From M3007 sp044226205 (GTDB lineage: Bacteria; Bacteroidota; Bacteroidia; Chitinophagales; Saprospiraceae), in assembly GCA_044226205.1 (NCBI GenBank), contig JBGAHL010000024.1:1-64000 (forward strand): a stretch of 64,000 bases of DNA. The letters are read 5' to 3'. The notes under the pieces were generated by a model, which was given only the letters and a program-made list of their open reading frames with translations, was not told the DNA's origin and made no database searches. Below, piece after piece: positions 26,149-34,969 of the stretch. A program made the position numbers and the translations under genes. Each line of letters begins with the position of its first letter. Within the stretch, counting starts at the first letter, position 1.

Positions 26149-28356
26149 ATGCGCATTCGAATCAGCCTGTTGCTCCTGCTGGGGCCTTTGTTCAGCCTTT
26201 TGGCTCAAACCCCGATCACGCTGGAAGACATCTGGCAAAACAACACCTTCGCTTCCAAAGGCATTCCGGGCTTTAATTTTCAAAACGACGGCGTGCATTA
26301 CACCCGTCTGGCCGGCGCCACCATCGAACAATACGACCTCCGGACGGGCGAAAAATCGGGCCTCATTTTCGATGCCGCCTCCGTAAAAACCGATGCAAAA
26401 GACTGGAACGGCGCCTTCGACGGCTACACGTTCAGCGCCGATGAATCGAAAATCCTGCTCACGACCAACACGGAGCCGATCTATCGCTGGAGTTCGAAAT
26501 CGCAGTTTTTCGTGTACGACCAGAAAAGCAAACAACTCACCCGCCTCTTCGACGGCGCCAAACAACGCTACGCCAATTTTTCGCCCGACGGCTCCAAAGT
26601 GGGTTTTGTTGTGGATAATGACTTGTATTACAAAGACTTAATTTCCGGAAAAACAACCCGCGTGACCACCGACGGCAAGATCAACGCCATCATCAACGGC
26701 GCCTCCGACTGGGTGTACGAAGAGGAATTCGAACTGGTGCGCGCCTTCGAATGGAGCCCCGACGGCAAACGCCTGGCCTTCCTGCGCTTCGACGAATCCG
26801 AGGTGCCCGAAATGACCATGGAAATGTATCGCGGCGGCATGTACCCCGAAGAAGTGACCTTCAAATACCCCAAGGTGGGCGAGAAAAACTCCAAGGTGAC
26901 GGCCTGGATCTACGAGCTGTCGTCCGACCGAAAAGTGTCGGTCGATCTGCCCCGCGACCCGGGCCTCGACGACTATTTGCCCCGCATTTGCTGGGCGCCT
27001 AACGGCCGCCTCTGCCTCAGCTGGATGAACCGCCACCAAAACCACCTCAAACTGCTGCTCGCCGACCCGGCCACCGGCCAAACCAGCCTGCTGCTCGACG
27101 AGACCAACAAGTACTACCTTGATTTACACGACGTTACCTTCCTTTCCGACGGATCGGGTTTCCTTTGGCAAAGCGAAAAAAGCGGGTTCAACCACCTCTA
27201 CCGCTACGACATGAGCGGCCGCGAAACCGCTGCCATCACCAAAGGCAACTGGGAGGTGACCGGCCTCTACGGCGTGGACGAAAAGAACGGCCAGGTGTTC
27301 TTCCAGGCAGCCGCCAAAAACCCCATGCAGCGCGAACTGTATTCGGTCAAACTCAACGGCAAGGGCATGAAAAAACTGACCCGCGACAAGGGGATGAACA
27401 CCGCCCAGTTCAGCAGCACGTTCGATTATTTTGTCAATACGCACTCCACCATCAACACCCCGCCGCAATACGCCGTGTGCAACCGCGCGGGCAAAGTGGT
27501 GCGCGAACTGGAGCAAAATTCGACCGTCCGCGGCTTGCAAACCGACCGCGGAGTGGCGCCTGTCGAGTTTTTTGACTTTAAAACCTCGGAAGACGTCAAA
27601 CTGAACGGCTTCATGATCAAGCCGCAGGGGGCGCAATTTGCCGGTCAGAAACTGCCCGTACTGATGTTCGTTTACGGCGGCCCCGGCAGCCAGCAGGTGC
27701 TCGACCAATGGAAAGGCAACAACTACTGGTGGTTCCAGATGCTCGCCCAAAAAGGCTACGTGGTGGCCTGCGTCGACAACCGGGGTACCGGCGGACGCGG
27801 CGAGGAATTCAAAAAAATGACCTACCTCAACCTCGGCCAACTCGAAACCCGCGACCAGATCGAAGCAGCAAAATACATGGGCACCCTGCCCTTTGTCGAT
27901 CCCGAACGGGTGGGTATTTTCGGCTGGAGCTATGGCGGCTACATGAGCAGCCTTTCGCTGCTGAAAGGCAAAGACGTGTTCAAAACCGGCATCGCCGTGG
28001 CGCCCGTAACCAACTGGAAATGGTACGACAGCATCTACACCGAGCGCTACATGCAGACCGAGAAGGAAAACCCGCAGGGCTACGCCGACAATTCGCCCGT
28101 CAATTTTGCCGACCAGCTCGAAGGCAATTACCTGCTCATCCACGGCCTGGCCGACGACAACGTGCATTTCCAGCACACCGCCGAAATGACCAACAAACTC
28201 ATCGCGGCCAACAAACAGTTCGACACGATGATCTACCCCAACCGCAACCACGGCATCGGCGGCGGCAATGCCAAAATTCACCTGTACACCCTGATGACCC
28301 GTTTTCTCGACGAAAAACTCAAGGGAACGGGCGAGCCGAAAACGGTCAAGCCCTGA
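26149..28356 (+). CDS. Dipeptidyl peptidase IV (S9B) family serine peptidase
   Basis: The protein has 735 residues from ATG 26149, which starts the signal peptide (MRIRISLLLLLGPLFSLLAQ). Upstream in-frame starts lie beyond the creD terminator. Residues about 40-480 form the DPP-IV beta-propeller, with the double-Glu motif for the substrate N-terminus in DWVYEEEFE. Residues about 490-735 are the alpha/beta hydrolase: S594 in GWSYGGYMSS, Asp 669/670 in GLADDNVHF, H701 in NRNHGIGG, giving a complete triad. It cuts X-Pro or X-Ala dipeptides from peptides in the periplasm. Bacteroidota often carry several. The stop is 6 bases from the convergent gene at 28363. Confidence 0.95.
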   Translation: MRIRISLLLLLGPLFSLLAQTPITLEDIWQNNTFASKGIPGFNFQNDGVHYTRLAGATIEQYDLRTGEKSGLIFDAASVKTDAKDWNGAFDGYTFSADESKILLTTNTEPIYRWSSKSQFFVYDQKSKQLTRLFDGAKQRYANFSPDGSKVGFVVDNDLYYKDLISGKTTRVTTDGKINAIINGASDWVYEEEFELVRAFEWSPDGKRLAFLRFDESEVPEMTMEMYRGGMYPEEVTFKYPKVGEKNSKVTAWIYELSSDRKVSVDLPRDPGLDDYLPRICWAPNGRLCLSWMNRHQNHLKLLLADPATGQTSLLLDETNKYYLDLHDVTFLSDGSGFLWQSEKSGFNHLYRYDMSGRETAAITKGNWEVTGLYGVDEKNGQVFFQAAAKNPMQRELYSVKLNGKGMKKLTRDKGMNTAQFSSTFDYFVNTHSTINTPPQYAVCNRAGKVVRELEQNSTVRGLQTDRGVAPVEFFDFKTSEDVKLNGFMIKPQGAQFAGQKLPVLMFVYGGPGSQQVLDQWKGNNYWWFQMLAQKGYVVACVDNRGTGGRGEEFKKMTYLNLGQLETRDQIEAAKYMGTLPFVDPERVGIFGWSYGGYMSSLSLLKGKDVFKTGIAVAPVTNWKWYDSIYTERYMQTEKENPQGYADNSPVNFADQLEGNYLLIHGLADDNVHFQHTAEMTNKLIAANKQFDTMIYPNRNHGIGGGNAKIHLYTLMTRFLDEKLKGTGEPKTVKP

Positions 28357-28362
28357 GCCTTG

Positions 28363-28845
28363 TCAAGCGCCCGGGTCGGGAAAATCGGGCAAAAAAGCGT
28401 ACGAATTTTGTCCGTAATCGATCGAGCAACAAAAAGTGGACAGCCCGTTGGTGATGGCCAGATACGGCACCTGCAAGGCCATGTTGTAGCGGGCGGCCTG
28501 CCCGAAAACAGCCTCGGTCAGCGCCACCTTGGGCGACTTGCATTCGACGAGCAACCAGGGCTGCAAAGCGGCATCGAAGACCAGAATGTCGCCGCGCCGT
28601 GGCTGGCCGTTGACTTTCAGGCCGATTTCGACACGGATGCGGTTGGCCGGGTAATTTTTGACGTCGAGCAGATAACGCAGCACGAGCTGCCGCAGCAATT
28701 CCTCGGGGGTCAGCACCACGTCTTTCCGCCGAATGGGATCGCGGACCAGCATGGTTTCGCCGACGCGAACGAGTTGCAGGCCGGGCTGGAATTGTAAAAA
28801 ATCGAGTTCGAGGCGCACGGGGCGAAATTCAACTTTTATCAGCAA
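28363..28845 (-). CDS. Stand-alone HSDR_N_2 nuclease-fold protein
   Basis: The protein has 160 residues similar to the N-terminal nuclease domain of type I restriction R subunits (HSDR_N_2). The PD-(D/E)xK core is visible: RRGDILVFD (D86) and PWLLVECKSPK (E101, K103), with VGETMLVRDPIRRKDVVLTP and QAARYNMALQVPYLAITNG. No helicase or methyltransferase neighbour exists here. Stand-alone copies like this are frequent in Bacteroidota chromosomes and their role is unknown. Its ATG lies 11 bases from the divergent ATG of the cyclase gene, so each promoter would fall inside the other gene unless the true start is later. Confidence 0.82.
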   Translation of the reverse strand: MLIKVEFRPVRLELDFLQFQPGLQLVRVGETMLVRDPIRRKDVVLTPEELLRQLVLRYLLDVKNYPANRIRVEIGLKVNGQPRRGDILVFDAALQPWLLVECKSPKVALTEAVFGQAARYNMALQVPYLAITNGLSTFCCSIDYGQNSYAFLPDFPDPGA

Positions 28846-28856
28846 ATCAAGGAAAA

Positions 28857-29666
28857 ATGCGCATCCATTTTACCCATAACAACCGCCTTTACCTGGCCGA
28901 TCTCAGCCAGGGCGCGGACCTTTCGCTGCCGCTCCGCGACGGCCTCGACAATCCCAATTGCTTCTGGGCGCCCGCGCCCGAATTTTCGCCGGTGCGCATG
29001 GGCGATTTCGTGGGCAGCACCGCCGAAGGCGGCCCCGTCAATTTTTACAATGTGCGCTTCAATCCGCACGGCAATGGCACGCACACCGAATGTGTGGGCC
29101 ACATCGCCCGCGAACGTTTCGTGCTGCGCGACTGCCTGCGCGACACCCATTGTTTTGCCAAACTCGTCAGCATTTTCCCGCGCCGAACCGAGGAGGGCGA
29201 CCGGGTTATTTTTAAAGACCAGATCGAGGAACTGCTGTCGGCCGGGGAGGCGGAAGCCCTCGTCCTGCGCACGCTGCCCAACGACGAGCGCAAACGCGCC
29301 ATGCAATATTCGGGCGCCAACCCGCCTTACCTGCACCACGAAGCCGCCGCCTGCCTCGCCGAATACGGGGTGCGGCACCTCCTGCTCGACCTGCCTTCGG
29401 TCGACCGCGAAGAAGACGGCGGGCAGCTGCTGGCGCATCGCGCCTTCTGGCGCTACCCGGACGCCATACGAACCGATTGTACCATCACGGAACTGATTTT
29501 CGCGCCGCCGGAATTGCCCGACGGCTACTACCTGCTCAACCTGCAAACGGCTGGTTTCGAACTGGATGCGAGTCCGTCGCGACCGGTTTTGTATGCCGTA
29601 CAAGAAGGGCGGCAGAGCAATGACGCCCTGCCGCCCGATCAACTACCTGTTCTTCCTGGCGGGTAG
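28857..29666 (+). CDS. Cyclase/kynurenine-formamidase-like metal hydrolase
   Basis: The protein has 269 residues. The cyclase-family metal motif HxGTHxDxPxH appears as H71-G-N-G-T-H76-T-E78 and then H82 (GH). Glu replaces the usual Asp, and Pro is absent. DRVIFKDQIEELLSAGEAEA and VRHLLLDLPSVDREEDGG belong to the fold. Family members hydrolyse N-formylkynurenine or similar amides with a divalent metal. The substrate is unknown. The last 25 residues after RPVLY look unconserved and contain a hairpin in the DNA (29607-29636). It is divergent from the nuclease-fold gene with only 11 bases between starts. Confidence 0.8.
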   Translation: MRIHFTHNNRLYLADLSQGADLSLPLRDGLDNPNCFWAPAPEFSPVRMGDFVGSTAEGGPVNFYNVRFNPHGNGTHTECVGHIARERFVLRDCLRDTHCFAKLVSIFPRRTEEGDRVIFKDQIEELLSAGEAEALVLRTLPNDERKRAMQYSGANPPYLHHEAAACLAEYGVRHLLLDLPSVDREEDGGQLLAHRAFWRYPDAIRTDCTITELIFAPPELPDGYYLLNLQTAGFELDASPSRPVLYAVQEGRQSNDALPPDQLPVLPGG

Positions 29667-29691
29667 GTTCCGCATCGTATTATTCTGTTTA

Positions 29692-30384
29692 CTAATTGCC
29701 GTTGATAATGGTTTCATAGTCTGCCTGTGAAAGCCGCTGCGGAGCGTACGTAACGCCGCGGTTGGACAAATTGCGGACCATTGCCCTGATGTGGTTGCCC
29801 GAGGCCCGATAGAGGTTGTCGTACACGAGCCGGATATCCTGATTGTCGATCACGCCGTTGAGCGCCGTTTTCAAATCCATAATATCCACTTCTTCGATCA
29901 GGGCCCCGACTTTGAGCGCTTCAATTACACTTTGATTGCCCTGCTGTATCAGTTGATTGTAAAGCGTTTGAAGGTCGGCGTTTGTAAATACGCCAAGGCC
30001 ATTCGCGCCTACCGGGTCGGCAACCTGGTATTTTTGAAGCAACATCAGCACTGCATCCGTATGGGTTTGTTCGCTGGACTGGATATTGTTAAAAATATTC
30101 ACGCCCCATTTTGCATACATGGCAACGTAGACGTCGTGTGCGAGCTTTTCTTCTTCCCGCATGTACAGGAGGCTCGCTTTTTCCGCTTCGCTCAATGACT
30201 CTGTCGGCAACTGGTTCAGATTGTACTGACAATTGGCGGCATTGATGTTCGAGGAACCGTCGGGCTGAACCAGCAGCGACATGTTGGGCGGGATCGAATC
30301 CTGACTTTTGTTACAGCCGGTAAGCGGTGCGGCGCCGATACCAAGCAACATCACCGCGGCGAGATTAAATGCTAAGGTTTTCAT
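29692..30384 (-). CDS. DUF2202 ferritin-like lipoprotein
   Basis: The protein has 230 residues with a lipoprotein signal (APLTGC, lipidated C24). DUF2202 is a four-helix ferritin-like domain. Its helices are visible with metal-type E and H residues: KASLLYMREEEKLAHDVYVA, NIQSSEQTHTDAVLMLLQKY, ALKVGALIEEVDIMDLKTAL and LYRASGNHIRAMVRNL. It probably binds iron or another metal at the cell envelope, but its reaction is not known. The 143-base gap before the MgtC gene is AT-rich and shows no clear promoter. Confidence 0.87.
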   Translation of the reverse strand: MKTLAFNLAAVMLLGIGAAPLTGCNKSQDSIPPNMSLLVQPDGSSNINAANCQYNLNQLPTESLSEAEKASLLYMREEEKLAHDVYVAMYAKWGVNIFNNIQSSEQTHTDAVLMLLQKYQVADPVGANGLGVFTNADLQTLYNQLIQQGNQSVIEALKVGALIEEVDIMDLKTALNGVIDNQDIRLVYDNLYRASGNHIRAMVRNLSNRGVTYAPQRLSQADYETIINGN

Positions 30385-30527
30385 GACTGAAACATTGGTT
30401 GGTGAAAATTTCAGTTCAAAATTGGGGGGATAAAAAAGCGATTTGCCGTGACCAATATCACACCATCGTATTTTTGCGATAAATAATTGTAAAAAATCAG
30501 CTCGCCGCTTTTAGTACACGGAAATGA

Positions 30528-31157
30528 TCAGAACCTGTACCCGTCGAGCCCGTCGAGCGTACGCAGCTTGTTTTCAAAAACAACCAGGCTTTTTGCTTTC
30601 CCAACCAGTTGATAATGAAGGGTCAGGCTGCTGCGGGTAAAACTTCTCCCGACAAGTTTGAAGCGCAGCCCGCATTGCCGCATCATGTTTTCAAGGGCCG
30701 GCACCGTGTCCGGGTTTCTCACGATGATGATGCATTTGCGCGAGTGGTAAATCGCCAAAAAGCGCTCCTGCACGTTTTCAAATACTTCCAGCACGACCAG
30801 CACGATGCCCAGGGTCGCCCAGGCCAGCGAATACGAGCCGATGCCGCAGGCCATGCCGAGCGAAGCGGCAGCCCAGACGGTAGCCGCCGTGGTCAGGCCG
30901 CGGATCGAACCTTTTTCCCGAAAAATGATCCCCGCGCCGATAAAACCGATCCCCGTCAGAATATTGGCCGCCACGCGGTCGGGCGACATGGTACCGCCCA
31001 GCCGAATCGACAAAATGGTGAACAAGGCCGAGGCGATGGTAATGAGGGCGATTGTTCGAAAGCCCGCGGGTTTCTGGCGATATTCGCGTTCGAGACCCAA
31101 CAGGCTCCCGATCGCCAGCGCGTGCAACAGGCTGATTAATTCACTGACATGGTCCAT
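30528..31157 (-). CDS. MgtC/SapB family membrane protein
   Basis: The protein has 209 residues from ATG 31157, where the MgtC fold begins. An upstream GTG/TTG-type extension to 31229 is polar and unlikely. Residues 1-140 hold the MgtC signature (SLLHALAIGSLLGLEREYRQ, KPAGFRTIALITIASALFT, ANILTGIGFIGAGIIFREKG, GLTTAATVWAAASLGMACG). A C-terminal ACT-like cytoplasmic domain follows. MgtC-like proteins affect magnesium and phosphate balance, partly by modulating the F1Fo ATPase in Salmonella. It is divergent from the DUF547 gene, with an 89-base shared upstream region. Confidence 0.9.
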   Translation of the reverse strand: MDHVSELISLLHALAIGSLLGLEREYRQKPAGFRTIALITIASALFTILSIRLGGTMSPDRVAANILTGIGFIGAGIIFREKGSIRGLTTAATVWAAASLGMACGIGSYSLAWATLGIVLVVLEVFENVQERFLAIYHSRKCIIIVRNPDTVPALENMMRQCGLRFKLVGRSFTRSSLTLHYQLVGKAKSLVVFENKLRTLDGLDGYRF

Positions 31158-31246
31158 GAAGGCAAAAAAATTGAAAAAGCCAGACCTTTTGCAGTCGAAG
31201 CGCGTTTTTTTTCGCAACAACAAACACACCAGCCACGATCAGCCCT

Positions 31247-31939
31247 ATGCTGAAATACCTGACCGCAGTCCTGATCCTTTGCTCCGCCCCGTCGTTTGCG
31301 CAGCCCGACTACGACGCCTACAACGCCTTGCTCGGCCAGTACGTGTCGGCCGACGGACGGGTCGATTACCCCAAACTCAAAGCCAACCGCGCCGCACTCG
31401 ACGCCGTGGCCGCGCAGTTTTCGGCGCAACAGCCCTCCGAACGCTGGTCGCGCGAGGAACAAATGGCCTTCTGGATCAACGCCTACAACCTGTTCACCCT
31501 GCGCCTGATCGTGGACCATTATCCTTTAAAAAGCATCATGGACCTCGACGGTGGAAAAACCTGGGACCTCCAACGCATCACCATCGGCGGCACGGCGTAT
31601 TCGCTCAACCAGATCGAAAACGAGATCCTTCGCCCCCGTTTCAAGGACCCTCGCATCCATTTCGCCATCAATTGCGCCGCCCGGTCGTGCCCGCCGCTGT
31701 ACAACCAGGCTTTCCGCCCCCAAACCCTGCAACAACAACTCGATGCGCGCACCAGACGCTTCATCCGCTCGAAAAACAACGCCCTTGCCCCAAAAACGGT
31801 CAAAGTGTCGAAAATTTTCGAGTGGTACGCGGCCGATTTCGGGGCGTTGATCCCATTCCTGAACCGCTATGCCCCGGTGAAAATCGAACCGACCGCAAAC
31901 GTGAGTTTTCTACCTTACGACTGGAATCTGAACGATTAG
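31247..31939 (+). CDS. DUF547 secreted protein
   Basis: The protein has 230 residues with signal peptide MLKYLTAVLILCSAPSFAQP. The DUF547 domain fills the rest: MAFWINAYNLFTLRLIVDHY, SIMDLDGGKTWDL, YSLNQIENEILRPRFKDPRI, HFAINCAARSCPPLYNQAF and KVSKIFEWYAADFG. The conserved Asn-Cys-Ala and Ser-Cys-Pro cysteines suggest a papain-like or redox site, and the family has no proven activity. It is the first gene of a three-gene run, three bases ahead of the FAD oxidoreductase, so it is probably tied to that electron-transfer pair. Confidence 0.9.
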   Translation: MLKYLTAVLILCSAPSFAQPDYDAYNALLGQYVSADGRVDYPKLKANRAALDAVAAQFSAQQPSERWSREEQMAFWINAYNLFTLRLIVDHYPLKSIMDLDGGKTWDLQRITIGGTAYSLNQIENEILRPRFKDPRIHFAINCAARSCPPLYNQAFRPQTLQQQLDARTRRFIRSKNNALAPKTVKVSKIFEWYAADFGALIPFLNRYAPVKIEPTANVSFLPYDWNLND

Positions 31940-31942
31940 GGT

Positions 31943-33307
31943 ATGACAAACATGAAAATCGTCATCCTCGGCAACGGTATTGCCGGCGCCACGGCCGCGC
32001 GGTTTATCCGAAAACGCAGCGACGCCGAACTCGTCATGATCTCCGATGAAAGCCTGCAACCCTTTTCCCGCACGGCGCTGATGTATGTGTACATGGGGCA
32101 TATCCCCGAGTCGGCAACGCACTTGTACGAGGACTGGTTTTGGGACAAAAACCGCATCCAGCGCGTATTCGGCAGGGTGGAAAAAATGGATACGGCGGCT
32201 AAAAACCTGAGTCTTGCCGACGGCCGGCAAATCGCTTACGACCGCCTGATCCTTGCCACCGGCTCCCTGCCCAACCGCTTCGGATGGCCGGGACAAGACC
32301 TCGAAGGCGTGCAGGGGCTTTACCACTTGCAGGACCTCCACGCGATGGAACGCGCCAGCCACTGGCTTGGCGGCGGGCGGCGGGCGGCGGTGGTCGGCGG
32401 CGGACTGATCGGCATTGAAATGGCGGAAATGTTTCATTCCCGACAGATTCCAGTCACCTTTTTGGTGCGCGAAGCGCGATTTGCCCCCTCGCTTTTGCCC
32501 CCCGAAGAAAGCGCCATGGTCGGCCGCGAAATCCGCGAGCACGGCATCGACCTGCGACTCGGCGCCGAACTCGACGCCATCCTCGACGATGGGCAGGGGC
32601 GCGTCGGCGGCCTGAGGACCCGGCAAGGCGAACGGCTCGACTGCGCTTTCGTCGGCCTGGCTGCCGGCGTGCAGCCGAATGTGGCCCTTGCCCGGGCCAG
32701 CGGCATCGAATGCGGGCAGGGCGTGCTGGTCGATGACTACCTGGCTACCTCGGCGACCGACGTGTTCGCCATCGGCGACTGTGTGCAATTGCGGCAGCCG
32801 GAGCCCGGGCGGCGACCGACAGAGGCGGTCTGGTACACGGCCCGGATGATGGGCCAGACCGTGGCGGCAAGCATTTGCGGTGAAAAAACGGCCTACCGGC
32901 CGGGGCTTTGGTTCAACTCGGCCAAATTTTTCAACATCGAATACCAGGTGTACGGCAATGTCGGCGGCAGCCTGCCCGAAGGCGCTGCCAGTCTGTACTG
33001 GCAACACCCGGGTGGCAAAAAATCGATTCGCATCCAGTACGACGCCCAAAGCGGCGCGGTGACCGGCTTCCTGCTCATGGGCGTCCGCTACCGGCACGAA
33101 GTGTGCGAACGCTGGATTCTGGAGCGCGCCGGTCTGGCCGAGGTTTTGCCCAGGCTGGCCCTGGCCAATTTCGACCCCGAGTTTTATCCGCAACACGAAG
33201 GGCATTTGCTCGAAGCGTACCAGCGTCAGACCGGCCTTTCGCTTCGGCCAGTAGCGCGCCGCACAGCCGGCTGGGCGCGGTATTTTTCAAGTCAAAAGAA
33301 CCGCTGA
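31943..33307 (+). CDS. FAD/NAD(P)-dependent oxidoreductase
   Basis: The protein has 454 residues with pyridine-nucleotide-disulfide oxidoreductase fold. An N-terminal FAD site (IVILGNGIAGATAARFIRKR) is followed by the linker LILATGSLPNRFGWPG, a second Rossmann site for NAD(P)H (RAAVVGGGLIGIEMAEMF) and the FAD end motif TSATDVFAIGDCVQL. It resembles rubredoxin-reductase and nitrite-reductase NirB-type subunits. There is no CxxxxC disulfide, so it passes electrons to another protein. The next gene, three bases later, is a membrane 4Fe-4S protein and is the likely acceptor. The C-terminal 120 residues are less conserved. Confidence 0.85.
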   Translation: MTNMKIVILGNGIAGATAARFIRKRSDAELVMISDESLQPFSRTALMYVYMGHIPESATHLYEDWFWDKNRIQRVFGRVEKMDTAAKNLSLADGRQIAYDRLILATGSLPNRFGWPGQDLEGVQGLYHLQDLHAMERASHWLGGGRRAAVVGGGLIGIEMAEMFHSRQIPVTFLVREARFAPSLLPPEESAMVGREIREHGIDLRLGAELDAILDDGQGRVGGLRTRQGERLDCAFVGLAAGVQPNVALARASGIECGQGVLVDDYLATSATDVFAIGDCVQLRQPEPGRRPTEAVWYTARMMGQTVAASICGEKTAYRPGLWFNSAKFFNIEYQVYGNVGGSLPEGAASLYWQHPGGKKSIRIQYDAQSGAVTGFLLMGVRYRHEVCERWILERAGLAEVLPRLALANFDPEFYPQHEGHLLEAYQRQTGLSLRPVARRTAGWARYFSSQKNR

Positions 33308-33310
33308 GCG

Positions 33311-34681
33311 ATGGACGACCGCACTTCAACCAGTTTTTCCCTGGCCAATCCGCACCCTGCGGGCCTCGGCGCGCGGCAAAAAGCCGCACTCGCACTCGTG
33401 GCGCTGGGCGCCCTGCTTTTTGTCGTCGCCTGGGCATCCGGCCCGACCGGGTCGCCGGCCTTGTGGCTCGCGGCCGCGCTCGGGCTGCTTTCCACCGGTT
33501 CGGTCTGGTACGCCATCGAGATGTACCGCAAGGCGCCGCCGGGTATTCACAACAACGGCGCCCTGTTCGGGAGCCTCGGCAACCGGGGGATCTGGGGCTG
33601 GATGCTCGGCGTTTTTATCTCCGGGTTTTACGTTTGTCTGTACTGGTTTCCGTCGTATTTGAACGGATTGATCAACCTGTTTCACCCGCTGAGCCGCTTT
33701 TTGCGAGGTTTCGATGCCGACCAATGGTTTGTGTACGGCAGTTTTTACACGCTGGCGGTCGCGCTCATGGGGGTAAAGTTTTTGCTCAAATACAGGGGCA
33801 ACCCTTACCAACAGCTGCGCACGGCCTCGGTGGTATTTTTCCAGTTGATTTTCAGTTTTCTGCTGCCCGCGTGGATGCAACTGCTGGGTCGGCCGGATTT
33901 TTACTTCACCTATTTCTGGCCGCTCAAACCCGAGTATTTGTTTCCCAACAAAATTGCCTGGCTGACGGGCACGTATCAGCACTGGGGCGTTTTCCTGGTC
34001 TTTTGGGGGCTGCTCATGAGTTTCGTCGCCGTGCCCCTGCTCACCTATTTTTTGGGCAAACGCTGGTATTGTTCCTGGGTGTGCGGCTGCGGCGCGCTGG
34101 CTGAAACCGCCGGCGATCCTTTTCGCACCCTGTCGGACAAATCGCTGCGTGCCTGGCGCATTGAAAGGTGGCTGATTTACAGTGTTTTAGTCTTCGTCGT
34201 CCTCACCACTGCGCTGCTCTGGCTCAATTCGTGGCAACAAGGCGCCCTGCTCGGCAGATGGTCGCAGGCTTTTGCCCAAAGCTACGGATTCCTGATCGGG
34301 TCGGTCTTTGCAGGCGTGATCGGCACAGGATTTTATCCTATCCTGGGCAATCGCGGCTGGTGCCGTTTCGGGTGCCCGCAAGCCGCGATGCTGGGTATTT
34401 TGCAAAAATATTTTTCCCGCTTCCGCATCACGACCAACGGCGGTCAGTGTATTTCCTGCGGCAATTGCTCCACCTACTGCGAAATGGGCATCGACGTAAA
34501 AGCCTACGCCCAGCGGGGGCAAGACATCGTGCGGGCCAGCTGCGTCGGCTGCGGCATCTGCTCGGCCGTGTGTCCGCGCGGGGTGCTGCGGCTTGAAAAC
34601 GGCCCCGGGCCGCGCGCAAAAGAACTCCGAACCATCCACGTGCCGCTGGACGAAGTGAAAGTGCTGAACCGTGGAACTTAA
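33311..34681 (+). CDS. Membrane 4Fe-4S protein of the NapH/NosR/CcoG type
   Basis: The protein has 456 residues. Several transmembrane helices (ALVALGALLFVVAWASG, then WGWMLGVFISGFYVCLYWF and others) alternate with soluble loops. CSWVCGCG (about residue 253) and WCRFGCPQAA (about 351) are the CxxxCxC and CxxxCP motifs of NapH/NosR-like proteins. Two ferredoxin clusters follow: CISCGNCSTYCEMGID (about 380-395) and CVGCGICSAVCPRG (about 411-424). Such proteins move electrons between quinol, ferredoxin-like centres and a periplasmic enzyme. The terminal acceptor is not in the window. It is cotranscribed with the FAD protein. Confidence 0.88.
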   Translation: MDDRTSTSFSLANPHPAGLGARQKAALALVALGALLFVVAWASGPTGSPALWLAAALGLLSTGSVWYAIEMYRKAPPGIHNNGALFGSLGNRGIWGWMLGVFISGFYVCLYWFPSYLNGLINLFHPLSRFLRGFDADQWFVYGSFYTLAVALMGVKFLLKYRGNPYQQLRTASVVFFQLIFSFLLPAWMQLLGRPDFYFTYFWPLKPEYLFPNKIAWLTGTYQHWGVFLVFWGLLMSFVAVPLLTYFLGKRWYCSWVCGCGALAETAGDPFRTLSDKSLRAWRIERWLIYSVLVFVVLTTALLWLNSWQQGALLGRWSQAFAQSYGFLIGSVFAGVIGTGFYPILGNRGWCRFGCPQAAMLGILQKYFSRFRITTNGGQCISCGNCSTYCEMGIDVKAYAQRGQDIVRASCVGCGICSAVCPRGVLRLENGPGPRAKELRTIHVPLDEVKVLNRGT

Positions 34682-34703
34682 ACCGCGTGGAAAATGATTT
34701 TTT

Positions 34704-34946
34704 GTAACTGGTTAGGTCAGATATGAACTAAGTCAAACTCTGCCCGCTTCTTTTACCCCACCCCCAGCCCCTCCTCCCGAGTACTCGGGAAGGGGAGCCG
34801 ATTGAGCTTAGTATCTTTTCAGTCAACATGCTCTCTAAGAAGCAACAATTTGCGATCTACTCCCCTCCCCGAGTACTCGGGAGGAGGGGCCGGGGGTGGG
34901 GTAAAAGAAGCGGCAATTTCCTTGACTCTCTCACCTAACCAGTACG
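34704..34946. repeat. MITE-like inverted-repeat element, copy 1
   Basis: The ends carry an exact 11-base inverted repeat ACTGGTTAGGT (34707-34717) and its complement (34933-34943). Inside, a 52-base arm at 34745-34796 (starting CGCTTCTTTTACCCCACCCC) is inverted at 34861-34912 with two differences. Each arm contains the palindrome CCCGAGTACTCGGG. No reading frame of note is inside. The right arm is a G-rich strand (GGGAGGAGGGG, GGGGGTGGGG) that could form a quadruplex. A related copy lies at 42212-42440. It fills the 288-base gap before the acetyltransferase gene. Confidence 0.85.
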
Positions 34947-34969
34947 ATTTTTTCTAAAAAACACACGAC

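Noticed and set aside
29607..29636. GGGCGGCAG/CTGCCGCCC hairpin as a terminator
   Set aside because: It lies within the coding end of the cyclase gene and has no T-run, so it is left as a structural curiosity.
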